5,356 bases of DNA from Candidatus Saccharimonadia bacterium (GTDB lineage Bacteria; Patescibacteriota; Saccharimonadia; Saccharimonadales; 2-12-FULL-41-12). The notes below the pieces were generated by a model that had not been told where the DNA came from, made no database searches, and worked only from the letters and a program-made list of their open reading frames with translations. How positions within the stretch are numbered: position 1 is the stretch's first letter; each line of letters begins with the position of its first letter. This document shows, one piece after another, positions 1 through 5,356 of the stretch. Location of the stretch: positions 1 to 5,356 of the forward strand of contig JALQXV010000109.1 in assembly GCA_023263015.1 (NCBI GenBank). The letters are read 5' to 3'. Made by a program: the position numbers and the translations under genes.

Positions 1-4
1 GAAG

Positions 5-20
5 CATCAGGCGGCTCCTG
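5..20 (-). promoter_or_regulatory. Ribosome binding site and start codon of a gene leaving the window
   Basis: On the minus strand AGGAG (15-19) lies seven bases before an ATG (5-7) whose reading frame runs off the left edge after two codons. The spacing is normal. CAGG (17-20) and CCTG (8-11) are complementary, so a small hairpin could partly hide the Shine-Dalgarno. The 40 bases upstream are 33/40 A or C on this strand, an unstructured leader type. The product is not visible; by position it is the best candidate target for the MarR regulator. Confidence 0.4.
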
Positions 21-58
21 AGCGTGTGCATGTTTGTTTATGCTTTGTTCGTGTGTGT

Positions 59-175
59 TTACATGCGCATGCGTTTGTATATGTGCATGGCTTCGTAGGA
101 CCAGACTGTCCTCATCACTGGGTGTTCCCGCGGATTGGTGCTGCGTTCTTTCTTTTTTCTTGAGAATAATTTCAT
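59..175 (-). CDS. Doubtful 38-residue ORF directly after marR
   Basis: I do not recognise this ORF. It starts at an ATG five bases after the marR stop codon, with a weak AGG five bases before it, so translational coupling to marR is possible. The product begins MKLFSRKKKERS, is strongly basic and Met-rich near its end, and stops at TAA (59-61). It has no signal peptide or membrane helix. It could be a genuine small protein, the start of a longer gene broken by a stop, or a leader peptide for the gene that seems to start at position 7. The second half overlaps a repetitive alternating purine-pyrimidine tract, which lowers its credibility as ordinary coding sequence. Confidence 0.35.
   Translation of the reverse strand: MKLFSRKKKERSTNPREHPVMRTVWSYEAMHIYKRMRM
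61..90. repeat. Alternating purine-pyrimidine tract
   Basis: Two runs, ACATGCGCATGCGT (61-74) and GTATATGTGCATG (77-89), alternate purine and pyrimidine perfectly and are separated by two T residues. The stretch includes the palindrome CATGCGCATG. Such sequence can adopt left-handed Z-DNA or cruciform under supercoiling; no such function is demonstrated here. Confidence 0.5.
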
Positions 176-180
176 GAAAC

Positions 181-618
181 CTAACTTTCTATGTGATCTA
201 CCATTTTATTTTGAATTTTGGTTAATAATTTAAGCTCCTCATCGGATAGTGAACTTGCTAAGTCAGCAAAGAATTCGTTGCGAATTTTTTGGAACTGCTT
301 CACTCGTTTATTGCCAAGCTTTGATAGCGATAAGTAATTAATCCGTCGGTCCTGCTCGTCGGCTTGACGGACCAAGTAGCCAGCTTTATCTAAGGCGTCG
401 AGCATTTGAGTTACTGCGCTCGGACTTATGTGCATTTTGGCTGCGATCTCTTTGCCGCTAATAGGCGCATGTTCATTAAGAAACATTAAAATGCCTGCTT
501 GGGCGGGCGAGATATCATGATCCTCTAAGATAGTGATCATAGAAGACTTCCACGCTCGCATAAATGCAATCGTGCTATCTGTTAAGTTTTGAACCAATGT
601 GTCTCGCTCTTTTGCCAT
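181..618 (-). CDS. MarR-family transcriptional regulator
   Basis: A 145-residue winged helix-turn-helix DNA-binding protein, normal length for MarR and expected to act as a dimeric repressor released by a small ligand. N- and C-terminal helices (about 8-32 and 100-143) would form the dimer interface. The helix-turn-helix spans about 53-79 (ISGKEIAAKMHISPSAVTQM), with the recognition helix from Ser65. The wing is about 82-98 and carries the family DRR motif (Asp90-Arg92). There are no cysteines, so oxidation sensing of the OhrR type is excluded. The ATG at 618 follows the dedicated promoter and palindrome, which implies autoregulation. Family members often control neighbouring exporter or stress genes; here the candidate target lies past the left edge, because alkA ends before the marR promoter. 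The inducer cannot be judged from sequence. Confidence 0.95.
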   Translation of the reverse strand: MAKERDTLVQNLTDSTIAFMRAWKSSMITILEDHDISPAQAGILMFLNEHAPISGKEIAAKMHISPSAVTQMLDALDKAGYLVRQADEQDRRINYLSLSKLGNKRVKQFQKIRNEFFADLASSLSDEELKLLTKIQNKMVDHIES

Positions 619-631
619 AATAGTTAACCTA

Positions 632-644
632 CTAAATAGTTTAG
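632..644. promoter_or_regulatory. Palindrome over the marR -10 box, likely MarR operator
   Basis: The 13-base inverted repeat CTAAA-TAG-TTTAG contains the whole -10 hexamer of the marR promoter. MarR dimers usually bind palindromes of about 16-20 bp over their own promoters, so this is a natural autorepression site. The arms extend only imperfectly beyond five bases. Binding is inference; position and symmetry are seen directly. Confidence 0.55.
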
Positions 645-666
645 CAACTTAAACAATTGTGGTCAA
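638..666 (-). promoter_or_regulatory. Promoter of marR
   Basis: TTGACC (661-666) and TAAACT (638-643) are spaced by 17 bases on the minus strand, and a TG at the extended -10 position (TGCTAAACT) adds strength. The -35 box begins two bases after the alkA stop codon. The start site would be near 631, giving a leader of only about 13 bases and a weak ribosome binding site (AGTAGG). This makes marR an independent transcript start inside the run of genes. Confidence 0.72.
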
Positions 667-668
667 GA

Positions 669-1292
669 CTAGGCAGGATTGTTATCGAGCGACTGCCATA
701 AATGACGAGAGGCTACCGTGCGGTATGGGCTCCATTTTAGTGCAATTTCTTCCAGTTCTTTTTTAGGTGGCACGCTTTCATAATTGTATAAAAGCTTAAT
801 AGCTCTTTGTAGACCAACATCATCAGGAGCAAATACATCAAGTCGACCTAAAGTAGACATTAGAAACATTTGAGCTGTCCAGACTCCAATGCCTTTAACG
901 GCGGTGAGTTCTGCAATAACTTGGTTATCCTCTTGCTCTTCCAGATGATTATAAACAGCAGGGTCATTTTTAAAATGTTGAGCAAGATCCCGTAAATAGC
1001 CGGTTTTTTGTTTCGATAAGCCAATTGCTCGCATTTCATCATCGTTTAGTGAAAGTAGTTTCTCAGGATTCAGGTTAGTTGCATCTTTAAAACGGTTAAA
1101 GATAGCAGTAGCGGCCGCTACCGAAACTTGTTGCCCAACGATTGAACTTGAAAGCGACTCAAAATAGTCAATTTTTTGTGGGCGCAACTTTAATTGCTGT
1201 TTAGCAATTAAGCTCCCTAAAATAGGGTCTTGCTGGCTCAGTTTAGTCTCGGCTTCAGCGAGCGTGCTTCTTTTAAAGATTGATGGCTTCAT
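669..1292 (-). CDS. alkA: AlkA-type DNA-3-methyladenine glycosylase (HhH-GPD)
   Basis: Cleaves the N-glycosidic bond of alkylated purines such as 3-methyladenine, starting base excision repair in the cytoplasm. The 207-residue protein matches the HhH-GPD core: the segment around SSSIVGQQVSVAAA (48-61), the helix-hairpin-helix VKGIGVWTAQ (132-141), and DVFAPDD (152-158), whose Asp158 corresponds to the catalytic aspartate of E. coli AlkA. The C-terminal WSPYRTVASRHLW (187-199) parallels WKPWRSYALLHIW of AlkA. It lacks the roughly 80-residue N-terminal domain of E. coli AlkA (282 residues), as do the compact relatives of yeast MAG and Deinococcus AlkA2. There is no Fe-S cysteine cluster, against a MutY/Nth assignment. 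The ATG at 1292 follows an in-frame TGA directly, so no longer start is possible. The Shine-Dalgarno is weak (AGG, eight bases away), which suggests translational coupling to the overlapping upstream gene. Confidence 0.93.
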   Translation of the reverse strand: MKPSIFKRSTLAEAETKLSQQDPILGSLIAKQQLKLRPQKIDYFESLSSSIVGQQVSVAAATAIFNRFKDATNLNPEKLLSLNDDEMRAIGLSKQKTGYLRDLAQHFKNDPAVYNHLEEQEDNQVIAELTAVKGIGVWTAQMFLMSTLGRLDVFAPDDVGLQRAIKLLYNYESVPPKKELEEIALKWSPYRTVASRHLWQSLDNNPA

Positions 1293-1653
1293 TCACTATA
1301 CCTGTCTCATTAATCACGGCGGTTATTGTTGTCAGCTCTTGATCGGTATGACAGTTGGCGCGCAGCTTGCCAAGAATAAGAGCCGTAGGCAAATTAGCAC
1401 AGCCTTCAATCGGCATGCTGTCATTCAGGAACGTTACAGTACCAAATGGCTCCGTTATGCCGTCAGGAACAGTAAAGTCAGCGCTATAGCCACGGGGTAG
1501 TTGACTTACGTTAGGGCCAAAGTCAATTTTTGTTATTGTCGCAACACTTGAGTCGCCAATAGCATAAGCGGTTTTAGGTGAGAGTAAAAGTATCGGCGTA
1601 GCCAATACTAAAATGAGCAATAGCAGCTTACTGAAAAAATCAAAGCCTCTCAC
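1273..1653 (-). CDS. Small secreted single Ig-like domain protein
   Basis: A 126-residue exported protein. Residues 1-31 are a signal peptide: a short charged start, a long Leu-rich core, and a likely cleavage after AYA (29-31). The mature part, about 95 residues, has the strand pattern of a bacterial Ig-like (Big_3_5-type) repeat: SADFTV, FGTVTFLNDSMPIEG and LTTITAVI. In that family the equivalent positions read GTVTFYDGG and HTITAVY. Cys85 and Cys101 could form a disulfide across the domain. The start codon is GTG (1651-1653), supported by GGGAGG (1659-1664) five bases upstream. No membrane anchor follows the domain, so it is either released or retained by the signal sequence if uncleaved. 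The last 20 bases overlap the start of the glycosylase gene, so the two are very likely co-transcribed. The ligand or partner is unknown; the fold assignment is by pattern only. Confidence 0.85.
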   Translation of the reverse strand: MRGFDFFSKLLLLILVLATPILLLSPKTAYAIGDSSVATITKIDFGPNVSQLPRGYSADFTVPDGITEPFGTVTFLNDSMPIEGCANLPTALILGKLRANCHTDQELTTITAVINETGIVNEAINL

Positions 1654-1678
1654 GAATACCTCCCGGATCGGTACTTTG

Positions 1679-1687
1679 ATTTTAACA
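1679..1687 (-). promoter_or_regulatory. Candidate extended -10 promoter for the Ig-like protein and alkA
   Basis: TGTTAAAAT on the minus strand is an extended -10 (TG, one base, then TAAAAT with one mismatch to consensus). No good -35 box lies 17 bases upstream, which is tolerated for extended -10 promoters. Transcription would start near 1672, about 19 bases before the GTG start. A second possible -10, TATAGT at 1715-1720, also lacks a good -35. Either would drive the secreted Ig-like protein and the overlapping glycosylase gene. Confidence 0.4.
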
Positions 1688-1736
1688 GAAATATGCGATT
1701 AGGTGTGCTCGCAAACTATAAAACGTCTCTATAATT

Positions 1737-1892
1737 TTATAATCCGTGCTCAGAAACTAAGCGAAGCTTGCGTAGTTCGCGCTTTAGCTTGCGTGCTTCT
1801 GAGCGACGAAATGAATTCTTGTTGATATATGCTTCAAGAACATCGCTATCTGAAGGCGTGATATACGTTGCTCGTTCGTAATTTTTTTTCAT
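1737..1892 (-). CDS. Small basic protein, 51 residues, unknown function
   Basis: I do not recognise this protein. It was found by reading the minus strand: ATG at 1892, TAA at 1737-1739. The Shine-Dalgarno AGGAGGG (1897-1903), four bases before the ATG, is the best in the window and strongly supports translation. The N-terminal half is mixed (begins MKKNYERATYITPSDSDVLE); the C-terminal half, residues 25-45, is very basic and probably helical (RRSEARKLKRELRKLR). There are no cysteines, signal peptide or membrane segment, so it should be cytosolic. The charge and size suit nucleic-acid or ribosome binding; the basic helix loosely recalls ribosomal protein bS21, but I cannot confirm homology. 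It stands between two exported-protein genes with gaps of 78 and 83 bases, so it may be its own unit. That it is a gene is much more certain than its role. Confidence 0.8.
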   Translation of the reverse strand: MKKNYERATYITPSDSDVLEAYINKNSFRRSEARKLKRELRKLRLVSEHGL

Positions 1893-1917
1893 TTTACCCT
1901 CCTGCTTTATTGTTAGG

Positions 1918-1935
1918 GCTTTCGTATTCGAAAGC
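1918..1935 (-). other. Hairpin in leader of the 51-residue gene
   Basis: A perfect 7-bp inverted repeat (GCTTTCG / CGAAAGC) with a 4-base loop lies in the 78-base gap, 14 bases above the Shine-Dalgarno of the small gene. No T-run follows it on either strand, so it does not look like a terminator. It may be a 5'-leader structure or an mRNA 3'-end structure for the surface-protein transcript. I found no good promoter in this gap; the hexamers present are weak. Confidence 0.45.
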
Positions 1936-1970
1936 TACATACACAATAAAATCTTTAGCTGAGGATTGGC

Positions 1971-3740
1971 TTAAGCGTTCTCGTCTTCACGAGTTCGGTA
2001 GATGGCGTACATAATTCCAAGAATTGCGATCAGTGCCACAATCCACCACAGCCATGCCTTGGACTTTTGAGCGGTGTCAGCTACGTTTGTAGCTCCAGCT
2101 CCGAGGGTATTGTTGTTCTTGTTTGTGTTACTACTGCTAGTTTGACCATTTTGTGATGCAGAAGCCGGTGTAAAGTAATCACCAGGCGCAGTGTCGGCTA
2201 CATAGTTCACAACAATAACTTTAGTCACCGGAGCGATGCTGATATCAGTGTTAGTTGAAGTAAATCCACCGCCAAGCCCACCAGTTACGACATTAGGAAT
2301 CATGGTAATCTTTAATTCATTAGATGTACCGTCTGCGCCAACGTTACCGGCACTATCGGCGGCTTCGGCAGCAACTTCGTACGTTCCAACGTTTAGGGCT
2401 GGTTCAATTGTATTGGCAGCTAATTCCCAAGTTCCATCACCTTTATTAACAGCATCGTAAATGACATTGTTGACCTTTACTTTAACAGTAGCTGCTGGAT
2501 CGTCAGTAGTTCCGCTTAGTCTTGGAGACTTGTTTGAAGTTGTTAGTGTATCTACGGTTACTGTAGGTGCTGTAGTGTCAATTTCGTACTTACCGCATGT
2601 AACGGGTGAGCTAGCATTGTTGGCATTGTCGATTGTGCGAATACGCAAGTACCAAGTACCATCAGCAAGAGGGTCACTGCTTGCACCGGTGGTGTCTGTC
2701 ATGACAGTAGTGCCAGGGTCTCCAAATTCATCTTGAGTAAAGCTATATGAATAGCCTTTCACGCCACTAATGTCATCTGATCCACTAGGCCAAGTTGCAT
2801 CTACGGTGTTGTCGTTGCTTGGTGTAATAACACTCGGAACATCACAGACAGGGTTATTGGGTGCCACATTGTCTATGTACACAACGTAGGTGTCTGACCA
2901 AGCACTGGTGTTGCCGGCGTTATCAAGTGCTCGGACATGCCAGTAATAAACTCCGGCTGGGGTGTTCGGTGTCGGAATGGTTGTTTGGGTTCCATTATTA
3001 ATCGTGCCAAGCGGGGCGGTAAATGACCCACCTGTTTCTTTATCGGGGCTTGAAGCAACCTGATAAATATATGTAACCGGTGCGCTAGGGTCGGTAACTG
3101 CAGTCCAAGATAGTGTAGTGATTTGATCAGTTGTACCGTATAGCGGACTAGGGACAGTGCTGGTAGGTGCACTTGGTGCTGTTGTATCAAGAGCCGTACC
3201 TGGAGTTCCACGCTCACCAGCAAGGTTATATGGAGTGGTGGCAGGGGTTTGCGTACCGTCCACACCGATTTCGGTTGAGACACCATTTTGTGGGTTAGTA
3301 ATTGTCGCCGAATCGATTACTTCATTGCCGGCAGTCAATAGGGAAACAGTAGCCGTACTATTAGGTAATGGGTTGGTCCATGCCCACGTTGCATTACAGT
3401 TCACGAGCCCATTGGTGAGCGGAGTGCTATTTCGACAAACAACGTAGCGTCCATTGGCAGGGATTGTGGCGCTGGCGCTGAAAGCGTAATCTTGTGGACC
3501 AGAGCTATTGCGCAGCTTAAGACCGTTTAATGAAAGGGCTTCAGGAGTAGTGTTTTGAATTTCGACCCATTCACGAAAAGTCTCAAGTGCTACATCGGCT
3601 GATCCTCCAACTAGTGGCACATCTGGATTAGCGTGTACTTCCGATATTCTGACGTCTGCAGCAAGTACTGCTGGCGCACTAATTACAAGACTGTAGCTGA
3701 AGACGAGTGCTAGGCTAACGAGTCGAACTAGACTTTTCAT
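1971..3740 (-). CDS. Membrane-anchored surface protein with lamin-tail-like and Ig/FN3-like domains
   Basis: A predicted exported 589-residue protein that displays a string of beta-sandwich domains outside the cell. Residues 1-28 form a signal peptide (KSLVRL, hydrophobic core, then VLA-AD). Residues 29 to about 160 resemble a lamin-tail domain (ISEVHANP, EWVEIQN, LNGLKL, IPANGRYVVC). Two FN3-like units follow (about 186-293 and 294-390; YYWHVRALDNAGN, WYLRIRTIDNANN), then a bacterial Ig-like unit (about 391-480; SPRLSGTTDD, GTYEVAAEAADSAGN). A Gly/Ser/Thr/Asn-rich linker (481-560) leads to a transmembrane helix (about 563-581) and a short RTREDENA tail. Four cysteines (102, 115, 299, 382) could form two disulfides. 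No LPXTG or lipobox is seen. The ATG at 3740 is chosen over an in-frame TTG at 3773 because the signal peptide starts there and GGGAG (3746-3750) lies five bases upstream. Adhesion or cell-cell contact is inference; no catalytic domain is visible. Confidence 0.9.
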   Translation of the reverse strand: MKSLVRLVSLALVFSYSLVISAPAVLAADVRISEVHANPDVPLVGGSADVALETFREWVEIQNTTPEALSLNGLKLRNSSGPQDYAFSASATIPANGRYVVCRNSTPLTNGLVNCNATWAWTNPLPNSTATVSLLTAGNEVIDSATITNPQNGVSTEIGVDGTQTPATTPYNLAGERGTPGTALDTTAPSAPTSTVPSPLYGTTDQITTLSWTAVTDPSAPVTYIYQVASSPDKETGGSFTAPLGTINNGTQTTIPTPNTPAGVYYWHVRALDNAGNTSAWSDTYVVYIDNVAPNNPVCDVPSVITPSNDNTVDATWPSGSDDISGVKGYSYSFTQDEFGDPGTTVMTDTTGASSDPLADGTWYLRIRTIDNANNASSPVTCGKYEIDTTAPTVTVDTLTTSNKSPRLSGTTDDPAATVKVKVNNVIYDAVNKGDGTWELAANTIEPALNVGTYEVAAEAADSAGNVGADGTSNELKITMIPNVVTGGLGGGFTSTNTDISIAPVTKVIVVNYVADTAPGDYFTPASASQNGQTSSSNTNKNNNTLGAGATNVADTAQKSKAWLWWIVALIAILGIMYAIYRTREDENA

Positions 3741-3791
3741 TGGATCTCCCATAAATGTTATTTCCCCACCCAATAAACTTCTAATACCCGC

Positions 3792-3820
3792 ACTATACTA
3801 CGAATTGGTGCACGGCTCAA
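3792..3820 (-). promoter_or_regulatory. Sigma-70-like promoter of the surface-protein gene
   Basis: On the minus strand, TTGAGC (3815-3820) is separated by exactly 17 bases from TATAGT (3792-3797). Each box matches four or five of the six consensus bases. Transcription would begin near 3785, giving a 5' leader of about 45 bases before the ATG at 3740. It is the best-placed promoter in the 113-base gap after RNase J, so the surface-protein gene probably has its own transcript, although read-through from RNase J is not excluded. Confidence 0.7.
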
Positions 3821-3853
3821 GGTGTTGTGTATCTGTAAGTTTTAAACTACAAA

Positions 3854-5356
3854 CTATGACTTTATTTCTACTGCTTTGGCAGTAGTTTTTAATAGCTCTG
3901 CTCGCATCTTACTAAAGCGTTCTTGGTTGGGTCGTTCGGACTTAGCTTTAGAGCCAATCGCATTAACTACCGGTATAATCAATGGGCTATTGCCAGTTTG
4001 TTCAAACAAAATATGTGTCAGATGATCTCGTAATTCTGACTTAAAACGATCAGCGTCGATCCGTGTGAAACGTTGTGAAACCACTCGTCGCAACTCGCTT
4101 CGTACGTACTTCATCAAGTCCTCTGATTCACGGAGTGCTACAAACCCACGACTAATAATGTCGGGGCTTGTCACTAGGCGGCCAGACTTCTGATCAATCG
4201 TCAGAACGACCGACACGATACCCGACTGGCTCAATAGCAAACGGTCCTTAACCACGAGCGACGGTACAAGTGAGCCATTTTGGTCAACTAATTGACTGCC
4301 AAAAGGTACTTGTCCGGCTGGGGTGATATTGTCGCCAATGTAAAAACTGTCGCCGTTATTCGGTAGGAGTACATTTTGGCGTGGAATGCCTTCTTCGATT
4401 GCCAAGTCGGCGTGGTAACTCCTTCGCAACAAGCCTGCGTGAACAGGTATAAAATATGTTGGTCTGACTAATCTAATCATTTCTCTGAGTTCATCTCTGC
4501 GGGCATGCCCAGAGACGTGGAGTGGACCACAGCCATCCAGTTCATGAGTCACATGGCGGAATAGGTGAACACCTTTGCTCTTAAGTCGGTTGCTGATCTG
4601 GTCATAGCTAACCTCGTTACCAGGAATTGGTGAAGAGCTGATAACAACGGTGTCTCCAGATGATAAGTTTACATATTTATGGTCACCTCGGCTCATTCTT
4701 TGTAAGGCTGCATTGGGTTCGCCCTGCCCGCCAGTACACATAATTAAAAGCTGCTCGGCAGGCAAATGTGCCACACTTTGCATCGGCACAATAGTGCCTT
4801 TAGGAACTTTAAGAATGCCTTGCCTAACAGCGATCTCGATGTAGCCCAACATACTACGTCCATCCAGTGCGACCTTACGGCCAGCTTCAACCGCGGCATT
4901 GATGATCATTTGGGTACGGTTAATGTTGCTAGAAAAAGCTGCCACAAAAATTCTGCCCTCTGCGTTTGAGATAAGTTTGCTAAAACTGTTTTGTAAGGTG
5001 TGCTCAGTCGGAGTTCGACCAGATTGGTCGGCATAGCTACTGTCGCTCATGAGTAGTAGCACTCCCTTGTCACCAAGCTCTTTAAGTCGCGCGCTGTCGC
5101 TGACTTGCTTGTCGAGCGGTTCTGGATCAAGCCTGAAATCGCCGGTAGCAATGATCCGACCCGCTGGAGTTTCAATACATATAGCAGAAGGGTCTGGGAT
5201 AGAGTGCGTAACTCGGATAAACTCGGCACTAAAATGACTTCCAATCCTTATAGACTCGTGATTATCCATATTCATTGTGACTAAGGTTGGGCGAAACTCA
5301 TCTTCAAAACTTTTGTCGACTACGCCAATGGTATAGCGTGAGCCATAAATTGGTGC
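3854..5356 (-). CDS. rnj: Ribonuclease J, 5' end beyond window (partial)
   Basis: RNase J is a metallo-beta-lactamase/beta-CASP ribonuclease that processes and degrades mRNA and rRNA in the cytoplasm, by 5'-3' exonuclease and endonuclease action. The reading frame stays open to the window edge, 27 codons above the first ATG (5275), so that ATG is internal and 500 residues are visible. Visible residues: metal-ligand motif THSIPD (His51), TGDF (Asp73), beta-CASP SDSS (Asp105), the GRIFVAAFSSNINR segment (134-147), TGGQGEP (208-214), SSSPIPGNE (240-248), LHVSGH (279-284) and PVHAG (305-309), followed by the C-terminal domain to 500. By alignment from memory to Bacillus RNase J1 (His142, Asp164), about 90 N-terminal residues are missing, including the HxHxDH motif. 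PVHAG replaces the more usual PVHGE, but the histidine is kept. The gene ends in TAG; no minus-strand terminator follows. Family assignment is very secure. Confidence 0.96.
   Translation of the reverse strand, partial: APIYGSRYTIGVVDKSFEDEFRPTLVTMNMDNHESIRIGSHFSAEFIRVTHSIPDPSAICIETPAGRIIATGDFRLDPEPLDKQVSDSARLKELGDKGVLLLMSDSSYADQSGRTPTEHTLQNSFSKLISNAEGRIFVAAFSSNINRTQMIINAAVEAGRKVALDGRSMLGYIEIAVRQGILKVPKGTIVPMQSVAHLPAEQLLIMCTGGQGEPNAALQRMSRGDHKYVNLSSGDTVVISSSPIPGNEVSYDQISNRLKSKGVHLFRHVTHELDGCGPLHVSGHARRDELREMIRLVRPTYFIPVHAGLLRRSYHADLAIEEGIPRQNVLLPNNGDSFYIGDNITPAGQVPFGSQLVDQNGSLVPSLVVKDRLLLSQSGIVSVVLTIDQKSGRLVTSPDIISRGFVALRESEDLMKYVRSELRRVVSQRFTRIDADRFKSELRDHLTHILFEQTGNSPLIIPVVNAIGSKAKSERPNQERFSKMRAELLKTTAKAVEIKS
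3868..3890 (+). terminator. Hairpin plus T-tract, terminator-like on plus strand
   Basis: A perfect 7-bp stem (ctactgc / gcagtag) with a 4-base loop is followed on the plus strand by five T residues, which is the form of a short intrinsic terminator. It lies inside the last codons of the RNase J gene. On the minus strand, where the gene is read, the hairpin is followed by AAATAAAG and has no U-tract, so it is not an obvious terminator for RNase J. It could stop antisense transcription, act as a 3' structure in the RNase J mRNA, or be chance. Confidence 0.35.

Noticed and set aside
860..1042. Minus-strand 60-codon frame inside alkA
   Set aside because: It overlaps the glycosylase frame, which carries all the catalytic motifs, and shows no features of its own.
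1264..1500. Plus-strand open frame of 78 codons opposite the secreted Ig-like protein and alkA start
   Set aside because: No recognisable motif, and it lies antisense to two well-supported genes.
1715..1737. Two CTATAA copies in the gap after the 51-residue gene as a terminator or protein-binding repeat
   Set aside because: They are direct, not inverted, repeats in AT-rich DNA and form no stem; chance is sufficient.
2236..3447. Plus-strand open frames of 74, 91 and 96 codons and a minus-strand 137-codon frame (2873-3286) within the surface-protein gene
   Set aside because: They are shadows of the repetitive Thr/Val/Ser-rich gene: low-complexity translations, no family features, and fully covered by a gene with a signal peptide and domain pattern.
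3741..3773. Eleven-residue longer start (TTG at 3773) for the surface protein
   Set aside because: It would place a non-basic extension before the signal peptide. GGGAG sits five bases before the ATG at 3740, which fits better.
4650..5244. Several 62-67 codon frames on both strands within RNase J
   Set aside because: Antisense or out-of-frame shadows of a strongly conserved gene.
5273..5275. ATG at 5275 as the true start of RNase J
   Set aside because: The frame stays open to the window edge with conserved-looking residues, and the HxHxDH part of the enzyme must lie upstream.
1..5356. Mobile element, CRISPR array, toxin-antitoxin or defence system
   Set aside because: No transposase, integrase, spaced repeats, nuclease-immunity pair or terminal inverted repeats were found; MarR plus a 38-residue ORF is not enough for a toxin-antitoxin call.

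Overview
All supported genes in this window lie on the minus strand, so transcription runs from the high coordinates to position 1. The order is: 3' part of an RNase J gene; a membrane-anchored surface protein with a lamin-tail-like domain and Ig/FN3-like repeats; a 51-residue basic protein; a small secreted Ig-like protein; a compact AlkA-type DNA glycosylase; a MarR-family repressor; a doubtful 38-residue ORF; and, at the left edge, what looks like the ribosome binding site and start codon of a further gene.

Organism: this is clearly bacterial (strong Shine-Dalgarno sites, sigma-70-like promoters, MarR, RNase J). Short intergenic gaps, an overlapping gene pair, RNase J, Ig-like surface proteins held by a single membrane helix, and no LPXTG or lipobox signal suggest a small-genome monoderm-like lineage. 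Candidate Phyla Radiation, in particular Saccharibacteria, is my best guess, but it is inference. The standard genetic code fits: no full-length gene contains an in-frame TGA. None of the seven annotated ORFs ends in TGA either (four TAA, three TAG).

Layout. Positions 3854-5356 hold RNase J without its N terminus. Positions 3741-3853 carry a clear promoter (TTGAGC, 17 bases, TATAGT) for the surface-protein gene (1971-3740). A 78-base gap with a hairpin and a strong Shine-Dalgarno precedes the 51-residue gene (1737-1892), found by hand. An 83-base AT-rich gap holds candidate promoters for the secreted Ig-like protein (1273-1653, GTG start), which overlaps the glycosylase gene (669-1292) by 20 bases. 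The marR gene (181-618) has its own compact promoter, whose -35 box starts two bases after the alkA stop codon and whose -10 box sits within a small palindrome, a likely autoregulatory operator. Positions 1-180 are poorly understood: they hold the 38-codon ORF, an alternating purine-pyrimidine tract and an A+C-rich leader ahead of the edge start codon.

How the parts may work together: RNase J is RNA-processing housekeeping. The two exported Ig-like proteins could both act at the cell surface. AlkA repairs alkylated bases. MarR probably controls itself and whatever follows beyond the left edge. I see no mobile element, CRISPR array, tRNA or rRNA, and no convincing intrinsic terminator on the coding strand.
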